A stretch of DNA of 15,924 nucleotides, from the NCBI GenBank assembly GCA_964352425.1, contig CAYGRZ010000036.1, forward strand, positions 1 through 15,924. The letters run 5' to 3'. The translations under genes were made by a program, and so were the position numbers. Each line of letters begins with the position of its first letter. Within the stretch, counting starts at the first letter, position 1. Below are positions 1 to 6,035 of the stretch, piece by piece. The notes beneath the pieces are model-generated. The model saw only the letters and a program-made list of their open reading frames with translations. It ran no database searches and was not told where the DNA came from. Source of the stretch: JAMWCX01 sp964352425 (GTDB taxonomy: Bacteria; Omnitrophota; Gorgyraeia; 2-01-FULL-45-10).

Positions 1-3
1 GAT

Positions 4-660
4 ATGAGGCGGATAACGGTTATCGTGACGGCCCTGGTACTTCTTGCGACAGTTGATGTGCATGCATATGAAGACGGGGATTTCCAGATCTGGCACACGG
101 AGGGCCAGGAATTTACCGTTGCGAAAGGATGGAAGATACCGCTTGAAGAGGAGTTTCGCTACGGTAATGACGGAAGCGAGCTATTTTATCAGCATTATGA
201 AGCAGGCCTTGCCTACGATATCAATAAGCACTGGACCGTCGTCGGGGGTTACCGCCAGGTATATGAAGGGGAGAGGGGAAAGTTCAAGCCGGAATACAGG
301 CCCTTCATTCAAGTCACTCCGAAATGGGAGATCTGGGTCTTCAGGTTCGAGAATCGGAACCGTCTCGAATACAGGATATTCGATGATTCCCGGCAGGATA
401 CGCTGCGCTACCGCAACAAGATCACGGTGAGGCTTCCGCTCAAGCTCGATACGTTTGAATTCGCCCCCTATGTCGCGAATGAGGCCTTTGCGGATATAAA
501 TGGCGCCATCGTGCGCCAGAACAGGTTCTCCACCGGCGTGATCCTGGACCTGACGAAAAATATCAAGGGAGAGGTATATTACATGCTCCAGGACAAGAAG
601 AAGTCAGGCCGATGGACGGACGCCAAGATCCTCGGCCTCAAGCTCAAAGCGGCATTTTAG
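4..660 (+). CDS. DUF2490-like outer-membrane beta-barrel protein
   Basis: A 218-residue secreted protein. Residues 1-21 form a Sec signal peptide (MRR, hydrophobic stretch, cleavage likely after VHA). The mature part is made of alternating amphipathic strands rich in Tyr, Trp, Phe, Arg and Glu (for example EEFRYG, YRPFIQV, RNRLEYRIF, LRYRNKITVRLPL), and the chain ends in Phe. This is the pattern of a small outer-membrane beta-barrel and resembles the DUF2490 family, whose members have about this length and no established function. The ATG at 4 is the only start visible, because the window begins 3 bp upstream, so its ribosome binding site and promoter cannot be seen. The gene ends just before two hairpins (682-744) and converges with the next gene. 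The barrel call is fairly secure; the exact family is from memory of its motifs. Confidence 0.75.
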   Translation: MRRITVIVTALVLLATVDVHAYEDGDFQIWHTEGQEFTVAKGWKIPLEEEFRYGNDGSELFYQHYEAGLAYDINKHWTVVGGYRQVYEGERGKFKPEYRPFIQVTPKWEIWVFRFENRNRLEYRIFDDSRQDTLRYRNKITVRLPLKLDTFEFAPYVANEAFADINGAIVRQNRFSTGVILDLTKNIKGEVYYMLQDKKKSGRWTDAKILGLKLKAAF

Positions 661-681
661 CCGCATTTTGTACAAAGTAAA

Positions 682-710
682 CCCCGTTAGAAATCCAATT
701 TCTAACGGGG
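682..710. repeat. Perfect 13-bp inverted repeat (REP-like hairpin)
   Basis: The arms 682-694 (CCCCGTTAGAAAT) and 698-710 (ATTTCTAACGGGG) are exact reverse complements around a 3-nt loop. No T-tract follows, so this is not a simple intrinsic terminator on the plus strand. It lies directly beside the terminator at 712-746, in the gap between convergent genes. It may be a dispersed palindromic element or an extra transcript-end stabiliser. Confidence 0.8.
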
Positions 711-711
711 T

Positions 712-746
712 AAAAGAAGGCAGTGATGATCACTGCCTTCTTTTTT
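712..746. terminator. Bidirectional intrinsic terminator
   Basis: The arms 712-725 and 731-744 are perfectly complementary over 14 bp (AAAAGAAGGCAGTG / CACTGCCTTCTTTT) around a 5-nt loop. A run of six T's ends the plus-strand side, and the matching A-run at 712-715 gives four T's on the minus strand. It can therefore terminate the plus-strand gene ending at 660 and the minus-strand gene ending at 785. Confidence 0.9.
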
Positions 747-784
747 ATGCCCGATGCGGCTTATGTAAGAACGCTTGCGGTGGC

Positions 785-1105
785 CTACTGGTCGGTGCCG
801 GAAACGGCCTTGACAGTCTCCTTGGCCACTCCTGCGACACCCTCCGTAGCGGTCGTTGCGGTATCGGTCACTGCCTCAACAGGCTTTTCACCGACTTTGC
901 CGACCCCTTCTACAGCGGTCGTGGTGGTGCCGGTAACAGCCTCGACGGCCTTGCCGGCCACATTACCGACGTTCTTCGCGGTCTTCGCGGTGAAGTTCGT
1001 CACCGTAGTGACGGGATTCTTCCCCTCGGCCGAAACCGTATGGAAAGCGGCCGCCACGAGGACTACCATGACGACGGCTATTGCCACAATAAAATATTTC
1101 TTCAT
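785..1105 (-). CDS. Small secreted protein with 22-residue Val/Thr/Ala repeats
   Basis: A 106-residue protein I do not recognise. Residues 1-26 are a clear signal peptide (MKKYF, long hydrophobic core, VSA cleavage site). The mature chain has a repeat of period 22: residues 52-73 (KAVEAVTGTTTT...), 74-95 (KPVEAVTDTATT...) and a partial copy at 96-106 (ETVKAVSG). The composition is low in complexity and amphipathic, with no aromatic residue after the signal peptide, so it may be an extended or helical periplasmic or surface-associated protein. The start is supported by a strong purine-rich Shine-Dalgarno sequence (GGGGGTGAG on the minus strand, 1111-1119) and by a promoter at 1138-1165. The opposite strand is also open here, but signal peptide, ribosome binding site, promoter and terminator all favour the minus strand. 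Confidence 0.8.
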   Translation of the reverse strand: MKKYFIVAIAVVMVVLVAAAFHTVSAEGKNPVTTVTNFTAKTAKNVGNVAGKAVEAVTGTTTTAVEGVGKVGEKPVEAVTDTATTATEGVAGVAKETVKAVSGTDQ

Positions 1106-1137
1106 CTAAACTCACCCCCTTTATGAATAATGATAAT

Positions 1138-1165
1138 AGTATACTCTCCCGGCCGGAGAAATCAA
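1138..1165 (-). promoter_or_regulatory. Sigma70-type promoter for the small repeat protein
   Basis: On the minus strand, TTGATT (1160-1165) and TATACT (1138-1143) are separated by 16 bp. The spacer contains an imperfect palindrome (TCTCC at 1145-1149 and GGAGA at 1155-1159) that could be an operator. The predicted start of transcription lies about 25 bp before the ATG. Confidence 0.55.
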
Positions 1166-1235
1166 TATATAAATGTGAACGTCATCAAAATGGGTGAAAT
1201 TTCCCGGAAATAGTGTTATATTCATGGGGCGGTCA

Positions 1236-1263
1236 TTGGCAGGCATTATGTTTGCAATACAAT
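1236..1263 (+). promoter_or_regulatory. Possible promoter for the PsbP/Mog1-like gene
   Basis: TTGGCA (1236-1241) and TACAAT (1258-1263) are separated by 16 bp. Transcription would begin near 1270, only about 11 bases before the chosen ATG at 1281, leaving just the Shine-Dalgarno sequence as leader. The gene at 2211 has a similar arrangement. Confidence 0.4.
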
Positions 1264-1280
1264 CAAAGCAGGAGAAGGCG

Positions 1281-1991
1281 ATGAGGAAGCTGACGGCTGT
1301 TATCGCGTGCGTTGCGATCGTATGGTGTGCGGGCCGCTGCGGCGCGCAGGACAAGCAGGGTATCGAAGAAGGTGCGAATCTGGTAGAGGCGGCGAAAGAG
1401 GCCGCCCGGACAGGGCAGGCTGTGAGCGCGGAAGCGCAGCCTGCGGAGGCCGCGGGGCAGCCTCAGGCGGAGACGGCCCGGGCGCCTGCGGCCGAAGAGC
1501 CGAAAACGCCCGGCCTCGAAGGCGCTTTTGACGGCGGCACGCTCGGATATACGATACGGTTCCCGGCCGACTGGATATATGATACGCCCTCCAGCTACCA
1601 GGTCGTCTTCAGCGGCAAGAAGGAAACGCCGGCGTACTACTCGACGGTCAGCATACAGAACATACTATCCGCGAAGCAGGGCGGCAGGTACAAAGACGCC
1701 TCGGAGGTCGCCGACGGCACCATCGGGCAATTGAACCAGGAGGCCTCGGCGGTAAAGATCTCCGACGAGAAAGCGTTCATATATACGACCAAAGACGGAA
1801 AGAAGCTCAGGGGCCTCGAGCTGAAGGCGGAATACGCACGGCAGGATAAAAAGTTCAGGCAGTGGGTCGTCATCGTCCCGCGTCCGTCGGGCGAGACGTT
1901 CCACGTATGGTCGTATACGTCACCGGAAGACCTGTATAACACGTATTATGGAACCGCACAGCTTATGCTTGACTCATGGGTGATAAGCTGA
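1281..1991 (+). CDS. Secreted PsbP/Mog1-like domain protein
   Basis: A 236-residue protein with a signal peptide (residues 1 to about 22, MRKLTAVIACVAIVWC...). An Ala/Glu/Gln/Pro-rich linker follows (about 34-78), then a C-terminal domain (about 84-236) that opens with GGTLGYTIRFPADW. The G-Y-x-I-x-x-P-x-x-W pattern is typical of the PsbP/Mog1-like fold (PsbP, DUF1795-type proteins), and the rest has alternating strands ending in LMLDSWVIS, as in that fold. The reading frame is open further upstream (to 1194), but the ATG at 1281 is preferred: AGGAG at 1270-1274 is well spaced and the signal peptide begins there. Cys16 and Cys20 do not fit a lipobox, so it is probably soluble in the periplasm. 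The ligand or partner is unknown. A tRNA gene follows 26 bp downstream. Confidence 0.7.
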   Translation: MRKLTAVIACVAIVWCAGRCGAQDKQGIEEGANLVEAAKEAARTGQAVSAEAQPAEAAGQPQAETARAPAAEEPKTPGLEGAFDGGTLGYTIRFPADWIYDTPSSYQVVFSGKKETPAYYSTVSIQNILSAKQGGRYKDASEVADGTIGQLNQEASAVKISDEKAFIYTTKDGKKLRGLELKAEYARQDKKFRQWVVIVPRPSGETFHVWSYTSPEDLYNTYYGTAQLMLDSWVIS

Positions 1992-2017
1992 CAGGGATTC
2001 GATTTTGTCGGATTATT

Positions 2018-2092
2018 GCGCCCGTAGCGTAACGGATAACGCACTAGCCTCCGAAGCTAGGTATGGCAGTTCGATTCTGCCCGGGCGCGCCA
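2018..2092 (+). tRNA. tRNA-Arg (anticodon CCG)
   Basis: A complete cloverleaf can be drawn. The acceptor stem is GCGCCCG (2018-2024) with CGGGCGC (2082-2088), followed by discriminator G2089 and an encoded CCA (2090-2092). The anticodon stem is CTAGC/GCTAG (2044-2048/2056-2060) with loop CTCCGAA, giving anticodon CCG at 2051-2053, which reads the Arg codon CGG. The T-arm is GGCAG/CTGCC around TTCGATT. The variable loop is 4 nt. No separate promoter is obvious, so it may be co-transcribed with the gene ending at 1991. Confidence 0.95.
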
Positions 2093-2103
2093 TGGTTCGA
2101 CGC

Positions 2104-2132
2104 GGCCGTCCTCAGTAATATTGGGGACGGCC
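2104..2132 (+). terminator. Hairpin downstream of the tRNA
   Basis: GGCCGTCC (2104-2111) pairs with GGACGGCC (2125-2132), and the stem can extend inward by about 3 more pairs. No T-tract follows, so this may be a weak or factor-dependent terminator, or a 3'-processing or stabilising structure for the tRNA transcript. Confidence 0.45.
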
Positions 2133-2160
2133 TTGCTCACCATGGTCCTTCGACAACATC

Positions 2161-2189
2161 TTGAAATCAGGCACTATTTGTATTACAAT
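2161..2189 (+). promoter_or_regulatory. Sigma70-type promoter for the small secreted protein
   Basis: TTGAAA (2161-2166) and TACAAT (2184-2189) have a 17-bp spacer. The predicted transcription start, near 2196, falls just before the Shine-Dalgarno sequence (2197-2202). This rules against translation from the upstream in-frame TTG at 2121 and supports the ATG at 2211. Confidence 0.65.
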
Positions 2190-2210
2190 ATAAAAAAAGG
2201 AGATGCGGCC

Positions 2211-2594
2211 ATGAAAAAGATAGCGATACTCATACTGGTATCTTTAATTGCGGTGCCGTGCGTGTTTGCTGACGAAGGGGAAAGCGCCGCGCCGGCCGCT
2301 CCGGCGAAAAAGATCGTCACCGACGTGAACCTGAGAACGGCGGATCCCGATTATGTCACCGGCAAGGTCGTCGAGGTACTGCCGTCGAATGACACGAGGT
2401 CGAAGTCGAAGATCGTCGTAGCCGATCAGGGCGGCACCACGATCGAATTTATCGTGAAGACGCTCGCCGTCGTCTACGACGCGAGCGGCGCCCTGCTGGC
2501 GCTCGACGAGATCCAGCGAGGCGCGAACGTCCAGGTCCATTACAGGCCTATAGCGAACGCTAAAGAAGCGACGTCGATAAAAGTGACGAAGTAA
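2211..2594 (+). CDS. Small secreted beta-rich protein (possible OB-like fold)
   Basis: A 127-residue protein with a signal peptide (MKKIAILILV..., cleavage after VFA at residue 20), a short Ala/Pro linker and a compact C-terminal domain of about 85 residues. The pattern is VTGKVVEVLP, SKIVVAD, TIEFIVK, LLALDEIQRGANVQVHY, SIKVTK. The 'TGKV..V' opening and 'i..G..V.V.y' ending recall small OB-fold-like periplasmic proteins such as the DUF5666 type, but this is only a resemblance and no function can be assigned. The ATG at 2211 is chosen because AAGGAG (2197-2202) sits 8 nt upstream and a promoter lies immediately before it. The gene stands alone: a tRNA is upstream and the next gene is convergent. 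Confidence 0.7.
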   Translation: MKKIAILILVSLIAVPCVFADEGESAAPAAPAKKIVTDVNLRTADPDYVTGKVVEVLPSNDTRSKSKIVVADQGGTTIEFIVKTLAVVYDASGALLALDEIQRGANVQVHYRPIANAKEATSIKVTK

Positions 2595-2652
2595 GCCTGA
2601 TGCGCAGGGAGAGTAGAGGAATTTTTCTGCACAGCGATTGACGAACTGCCGA

Positions 2653-3024
2653 TCACGTCATCGAGATCAGGATGACGCCTCCGATGACGAGCGCCGTACC
2701 CGCCAGTTTCCGCCAGTCGAGTTTCTCCCCCAACAGAAAATGGGCGGCGAGCATCACGAAGACATATTGTATGCTTCCGACGGGGTAGACGAAACTTAAG
2801 TCCGCCTGGGCCAGCGCGGCGACCCAGAAGGTGATACATACTACCATCGAACCGATCCCCAGCCAGACGTAAGGGTGTGTGAAAACGTACTTCAGGAAAT
2901 CGATGACTCCGCCGAGCGTTGTCAGGCTCATCGAGGTAAGTTCGTTCAGGCCTTTCTTATACAATATCTGGCCCGCGGCGTTCCACAATTCAGAGATGAT
3001 GATGAGTATGATGACTTTCAGCAC
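2653..3024 (-). CDS. Half-size EamA/SMR-type membrane protein (second of a pair)
   Basis: A 123-residue protein with four predicted transmembrane segments (about residues 2-21, 52-74, 77-98 and 106-122). It matches a single EamA repeat and the small multidrug-resistance size class: NAAGQILYKKGL in helix 1 and the loop-helix GEKLDWRKLAGTALVIGGVI at the end. The same architecture occurs in ArnE/ArnF-type undecaprenyl-phosphate-sugar flippases and SMR exporters, so the substrate is unknown. The start is GTG (3022-3024 on the plus strand reads CAC), with GGAG 5 nt upstream. It overlaps the end of the preceding gene by 7 bp, so the two are probably translationally coupled and work as a heterodimer. 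Confidence 0.78.
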   Translation of the reverse strand: MLKVIILIIISELWNAAGQILYKKGLNELTSMSLTTLGGVIDFLKYVFTHPYVWLGIGSMVVCITFWVAALAQADLSFVYPVGSIQYVFVMLAAHFLLGEKLDWRKLAGTALVIGGVILISMT

Positions 3025-3443
3025 GGCCGCTCCGACGCCTCCATCGATTTGCGCTTAGACTCCGATACGAAATATATGCCGGCGATTATGAGGAATATGC
3101 CGAGCCAGCGCGCGGGGCTGACCAGTTCATGCAGAAACACGACGGCAAAGAGCGGCGTCAGCAGATAACAGACACTGCTGACGGGCAGCGCGATGCTCAG
3201 TTCGATCCGCGACAGCACAACGATCCACAGGAAGAAGCTTATCACGTAGATGGAAAGCCCCAGCCAGAGATAGGGTGACGCAGCGCAGCGCAGCGTGCAC
3301 TCGATTATATTGGTCAGGTCGATGGAGGAGATGCCGGTGGCGATGAGCCCCTTCTTCATGACGGTCTGGGCGATGCTATCCAGAAGGTCGTTCATCACCA
3401 GAAGGAAAATGATCTTAAATGTCAGGTGCCCCGGTTTTATCAT
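3018..3443 (-). CDS. Half-size EamA/SMR-type membrane protein (first of a pair)
   Basis: A 141-residue protein with four predicted transmembrane segments (about residues 9-27, 57-78, 82-104 and 111-127) and a short charged, probably cytoplasmic tail (SESKRKSMEASERPC). It shares the family signature of its neighbour: helix 1 with DSIAQTVMKKGL, then SRIELSIALPVSSVCYLLTPL and HELVSPARWLGIFLIIAGIY. Each protein supplies one EamA-like half, as in paired SMR or ArnE/ArnF systems, so together they likely form one exporter or lipid-carrier flippase. The ATG at 3441-3443 has GAGGG 10 nt upstream, and a promoter at 3470-3498 gives a leader of about 20 nt. The substrate cannot be read from the sequence. 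Confidence 0.78.
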   Translation of the reverse strand: MIKPGHLTFKIIFLLVMNDLLDSIAQTVMKKGLIATGISSIDLTNIIECTLRCAASPYLWLGLSIYVISFFLWIVVLSRIELSIALPVSSVCYLLTPLFAVVFLHELVSPARWLGIFLIIAGIYFVSESKRKSMEASERPC

Positions 3444-3469
3444 GCTTACGCGGCCCTCATGCCGGACAT

Positions 3470-3498
3470 ATTCTATCAGAAATACCCCTTCTTCACAA
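3470..3498 (-). promoter_or_regulatory. Promoter of the paired EamA-like genes
   Basis: On the minus strand, TTGTGA (3493-3498) and TAGAAT (3470-3475) are separated by 17 bp. It diverges from the promoter at 3522-3550, and a perfect 10-bp palindrome (3505-3514) lies midway between the two -35 boxes. Confidence 0.6.
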
Positions 3499-3521
3499 GA
3501 GGCGCGTGCGCACGTTTTTTC

Positions 3522-3550
3522 TTGAATAACAGCGCCTTTGCATCTATACT
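3522..3550 (+). promoter_or_regulatory. Promoter of the OmpA/LysM gene
   Basis: TTGAAT (3522-3527) and TATACT (3545-3550) are separated by 17 bp. Transcription would start near 3557, giving a leader of about 60 nt before the ATG at 3616. This excludes in-frame starts near 3538. Confidence 0.65.
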
Positions 3551-3615
3551 ATCTGATTAGAAGATACAATATCGGCCGTTTTTATAGGATTGAACATAAC
3601 ATAAGGGAGCGGGGT

Positions 3616-4641
3616 ATGAAGACACGCAAGGTCATTTATCTGGTCGTTGTGGCGGTAGCGCTTTCTCTGGTCGCGGCAGCGTTCGCGCAGGACATCTCGC
3701 GCGAGGAGCGCAGAAAACAGGACCTCCAGCAGCTTCAGGAGAAATTCTCCTGGTGGGGGACGACCGGCGCGCAGCCCGCGCCCGTGAGGGACCTGGAGAA
3801 GGGCGGCTACTGGTGGATGCCGAAGAGCCCGGCGGCGGATTCGCCTAAACTGTGGGGCAACCGCGGCTACGTCTACGTCTATAAGATAATATTCGACTAC
3901 AAGGAAGAAGAGCTTGCTCCTCCGAAGCCGCAGGAGATGCGGCCGTCGCTCTTAATCAAGAAGATCCTGAAGAACGTCAAGATATACTTCGACTATGACA
4001 AGTCCGACCTGCGCGGCGACGCGATCAGCGTGCTCGAGAGCGCCACATATCTCCTGAAGAAGAACGAGGCTGCAAGTATCCTCATAACCGGCAACTGCGA
4101 CGCGCGCGGCACCGAGCAGTATAACGAGAAACTCGGCAAGCGCCGCGGCGAAGCGGTGAAAAAGTACATGCTCGATAACGGCGTAACCGAGGACCGCGTA
4201 AAGATAGTCAGCCGCGGCAAGCTCGACGCTATCGCGCGTGTCAAGGACCTCGTCGGCATGGCGAAGGACCGTAACGCGCAGTTCATGGTGGCCGAGATCG
4301 AAGAGGTCATGATACCGTATACCGGCCCGGCGCAGGCGCCGGCGGCGGCAGGCGAGAGCGCCGCGGAAACGGCGGTATCTGCATCCCCTGCGGGTACCGA
4401 GGGCGCGACCAAGATAGAGGAAGGCAAGTATCTCCTGGAGAAAGAGGAAGAAGTGACCGGCGAGATCAAGGTCTCGACGAAGGACTATGTGACGAAGAAG
4501 GGCGACACGCTCTGGAAGATCGCCGCGGATACGTACGGCGACGGCAAAAAATGGAAGAACATCTACCGGTTTAACAGCGATAAGATCAAAGACCCGAACA
4601 AGCTCAAGCCGGGGACGAAGATCGTCATACCGATCGAGTAG
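3616..4641 (+). CDS. OmpA-like (Pal-type) peptidoglycan-binding protein with C-terminal LysM
   Basis: A 341-residue protein. Residues 1-25 are a signal peptide (cleavage after AFA or FAQ), with no lipobox Cys. Residues 45-92 are unusually rich in Trp and Tyr (FSWWG, GGYWWMP, GYVYVYK). Residues 120-226 form an OmpA-like domain: IYFDYDKSDLR, then GNCDARGTEQYNEKLGKRR at 159-177. Asp162 and Arg177 match the residues that bind diaminopimelate in OmpA/Pal, but the usual GHxD histidine is Asn160 and the usual NRR near the domain end is NAQ (220-222). An Ala-rich linker (238-265) leads to a LysM domain (290-340: YVTKKGDTLWKIA ... KPGTKIVIP). Two peptidoglycan-binding modules suggest a periplasmic wall anchor. 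The ATG at 3616 follows AAGGGAG (3603-3609) and a promoter at 3522-3550. Confidence 0.88.
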   Translation: MKTRKVIYLVVVAVALSLVAAAFAQDISREERRKQDLQQLQEKFSWWGTTGAQPAPVRDLEKGGYWWMPKSPAADSPKLWGNRGYVYVYKIIFDYKEEELAPPKPQEMRPSLLIKKILKNVKIYFDYDKSDLRGDAISVLESATYLLKKNEAASILITGNCDARGTEQYNEKLGKRRGEAVKKYMLDNGVTEDRVKIVSRGKLDAIARVKDLVGMAKDRNAQFMVAEIEEVMIPYTGPAQAPAAAGESAAETAVSASPAGTEGATKIEEGKYLLEKEEEVTGEIKVSTKDYVTKKGDTLWKIAADTYGDGKKWKNIYRFNSDKIKDPNKLKPGTKIVIPIE

Positions 4642-4670
4642 ACATACTATTCCCGGCGCGAGGACGCCCG

Positions 4671-5051
4671 ATGAAGAAGACAGTCCTGATAGCAGCGATC
4701 CTTGTCTGTGCGGCCGCCACCCGGTCCGGCGCCGAAGGGCTCCAGTCGCTCATCGCCGCCGGCCAGAGCATGGCCGAGGCGAAGAAGGTCCTGGCCGCCG
4801 AAGATAGCAGGTTCGCCGGCATCAAGAGGGCGCTCGGCTCGGGCGCGCTCGTCAAGGGCCAGTCGAAAAGCGCGATACGCGCGCAGTACGGCGATCCCGT
4901 AGTAGCCAACACGGACTTCGTGACCGGCAGGGAGCGCTGGGTCTATAAAAGCGCCGGCGCGTCATTCTTCAAAGGGCCCCGCGTATACCTTTTTTTCGAC
5001 AAACAGGGAGTGCTGGACGAGACAAAAGCGCTTAACCAGGCCATCTATTGA
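4671..5051 (+). CDS. Small secreted BamE/SmpA-like protein
   Basis: A 126-residue protein with a signal peptide (MKKTVLIAAILVCAAATRSGA). Residues about 60-118 (LVKGQSKSAIRAQYGDP ... RERWVYKS ... YLFFDKQGVLDE) follow the pattern of BamE/SmpA/OmlA-like domains: 'G.s...v...yG.P', then 'W.Y', then 'F...G.l'. There is no lipobox, whereas true BamE is a lipoprotein, so a role in the BAM complex is only a possibility; many small periplasmic proteins share this fold. GAGGA (4660-4664) is well placed before the ATG. The gene starts 29 bp after the OmpA/LysM gene with no promoter between them, so they are probably one transcript and may act together at the cell envelope. Confidence 0.65.
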   Translation: MKKTVLIAAILVCAAATRSGAEGLQSLIAAGQSMAEAKKVLAAEDSRFAGIKRALGSGALVKGQSKSAIRAQYGDPVVANTDFVTGRERWVYKSAGASFFKGPRVYLFFDKQGVLDETKALNQAIY

Positions 5052-5076
5052 CTTTTCCATTATGGACATATATACT
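5048..5076 (+). promoter_or_regulatory. Strong promoter of the export operon
   Basis: TTGACT (5048-5053) and TATACT (5071-5076) are separated by exactly 17 bp; each box differs from consensus at one position. The -35 box overlaps the stop codon of the preceding gene (5049-5051). Transcription would begin near 5083, about 46 nt before the GTG start at 5129. Confidence 0.7.
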
Positions 5077-5128
5077 TGCACCGGTCCGTTTAATATACGA
5101 TAAGACAAGGCCAATGATAGGTATCTAA

Positions 5129-6016
5129 GTGTACACCGCATATTGGGGATTAGAGCGAAAACCTTTCGAGAACACTCCCGACCCGCAATTCATCTATAAT
5201 TCCCAGCAGCATGAAGAGGCGATGGCGCGCATGCTCTACGTCGTGCGCGAGAGAAAAGGAGCGGCGCTGCTGACCGGAGAATACGGCTGCGGCAAGACCC
5301 TCTTAAGCCGCATCCTGCGCAATGAGCTCCAGCACGAGAACCGGTACCAGTCCGTCTATGTGATGGATCCGCGCCTGACGGGCATAGAGTTCCTCCAGGA
5401 GATAGCCTACCAGCTGGGCGGCGGCCCGCTGCCCCCGACCAAGATAGAGATATTCCACGCGCTGAACAGGTACCTGTGCGCGAACCAGGCATCCGGCAAA
5501 CATACCGTGCTCGTCATCGATGAGGCCCAGTCGGTCAAGAACCTCGATATCTTCGAAGAACTGAGGCTGCTCCTGAACTTCCAGCTCGACAACGCGTTTC
5601 TTTTGACGATCATCCTTCTCGGGTCCCCGGAATTGAAATATATGGTCGCCAGCATGCCGCAGTTCGTCCAGCGGATGGCGGTGCGCTACCACCTGAACGG
5701 CCTGAACGAACGGGAGACGAGGGAGTATATCCTGCACCGCCTCAGCGTGGCCGGCGCGAAACGCCAGCTCTTCGCGGAGGATACGTTCCACGAGATATAT
5801 TGCTCCGCGTACGGGGTGCCGCGCCGCATCAACACCCTCTGCGACCTCGGGCTCCTGGTCGCGTTCAGCAATAACCTTGAGATGGTCGACCGCACAACCA
5901 TCACCGAGATACACGAGGACATGGACCTGCCGAAGTCGGAGATAGAGCATATCTACCAGCCGTCTTCGCTGCCGTCACATGGAGAGCCGCGCGGCGGTCC
6001 GGACCAGGCCGGATGA
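5129..6016 (+). CDS. ExeA/XrtA-type AAA ATPase
   Basis: A 295-residue cytoplasmic P-loop ATPase. The N-terminus (YTAYWGLERKPFENTPDP) is the hallmark of the ExeA/GspA-like family and of the ATPase found in exosortase/exopolysaccharide loci. Walker A is GEYGCGKT (50-57), Walker B is VLVIDEAQ (127-134), the sensor-1-like segment is LLGSPEL (163-169) and the sensor-2-like segment is VPRRIN (230-235). The C-terminal peptidoglycan-binding extension of true ExeA is absent, so the shorter exopolysaccharide-associated form fits better. The start is GTG, since the family N-terminal motif begins there; the Shine-Dalgarno sequence is weak (AAGG, 5107-5110). It is the first gene of the operon and probably powers or regulates assembly of the polysaccharide export machinery encoded downstream. 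Confidence 0.85.
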   Translation: MYTAYWGLERKPFENTPDPQFIYNSQQHEEAMARMLYVVRERKGAALLTGEYGCGKTLLSRILRNELQHENRYQSVYVMDPRLTGIEFLQEIAYQLGGGPLPPTKIEIFHALNRYLCANQASGKHTVLVIDEAQSVKNLDIFEELRLLLNFQLDNAFLLTIILLGSPELKYMVASMPQFVQRMAVRYHLNGLNERETREYILHRLSVAGAKRQLFAEDTFHEIYCSAYGVPRRINTLCDLGLLVAFSNNLEMVDRTTITEIHEDMDLPKSEIEHIYQPSSLPSHGEPRGGPDQAG

Positions 6017-6035
6017 GTTGTCATACAAGGGCACT

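Noticed and set aside
668..1126. Plus-strand open frames of 128-152 codons opposite the small repeat protein
   Set aside because: They lack a plausible start signal, begin inside the hairpin/terminator region and read through the terminator. The minus-strand frame has a signal peptide, strong Shine-Dalgarno sequence and promoter.
1969..1998. Possible promoter directly upstream of the tRNA (TTGACT at 1969-1974)
   Set aside because: No -10-like hexamer is found at 16-18 bp spacing; the box lies within the coding sequence of the preceding gene.
2121..2210. Possible longer N-terminus of the small secreted protein from TTG at 2121
   Set aside because: The start would lie upstream of the predicted promoter (2161-2189) and inside the hairpin at 2104-2132, and it would bury the signal peptide.
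2018..2210. The tRNA-Arg gene as an integration site for a mobile element
   Set aside because: No integrase, no duplicated tRNA 3' end and no transposase-like gene were seen nearby.
2595..2652. Possible terminator between the convergent genes ending at 2594 and 2653
   Set aside because: Only a weak imperfect pairing (TGCGCAG with CTGCACA) is visible, and the T-run lies inside the loop rather than after the stem.
5979..6035. Longer HD-GYP start at ATG 5979 overlapping the ATPase gene
   Set aside because: No Shine-Dalgarno sequence precedes it. ATG 6036 has AAGG at proper spacing and follows the ATPase stop by 19 bp.
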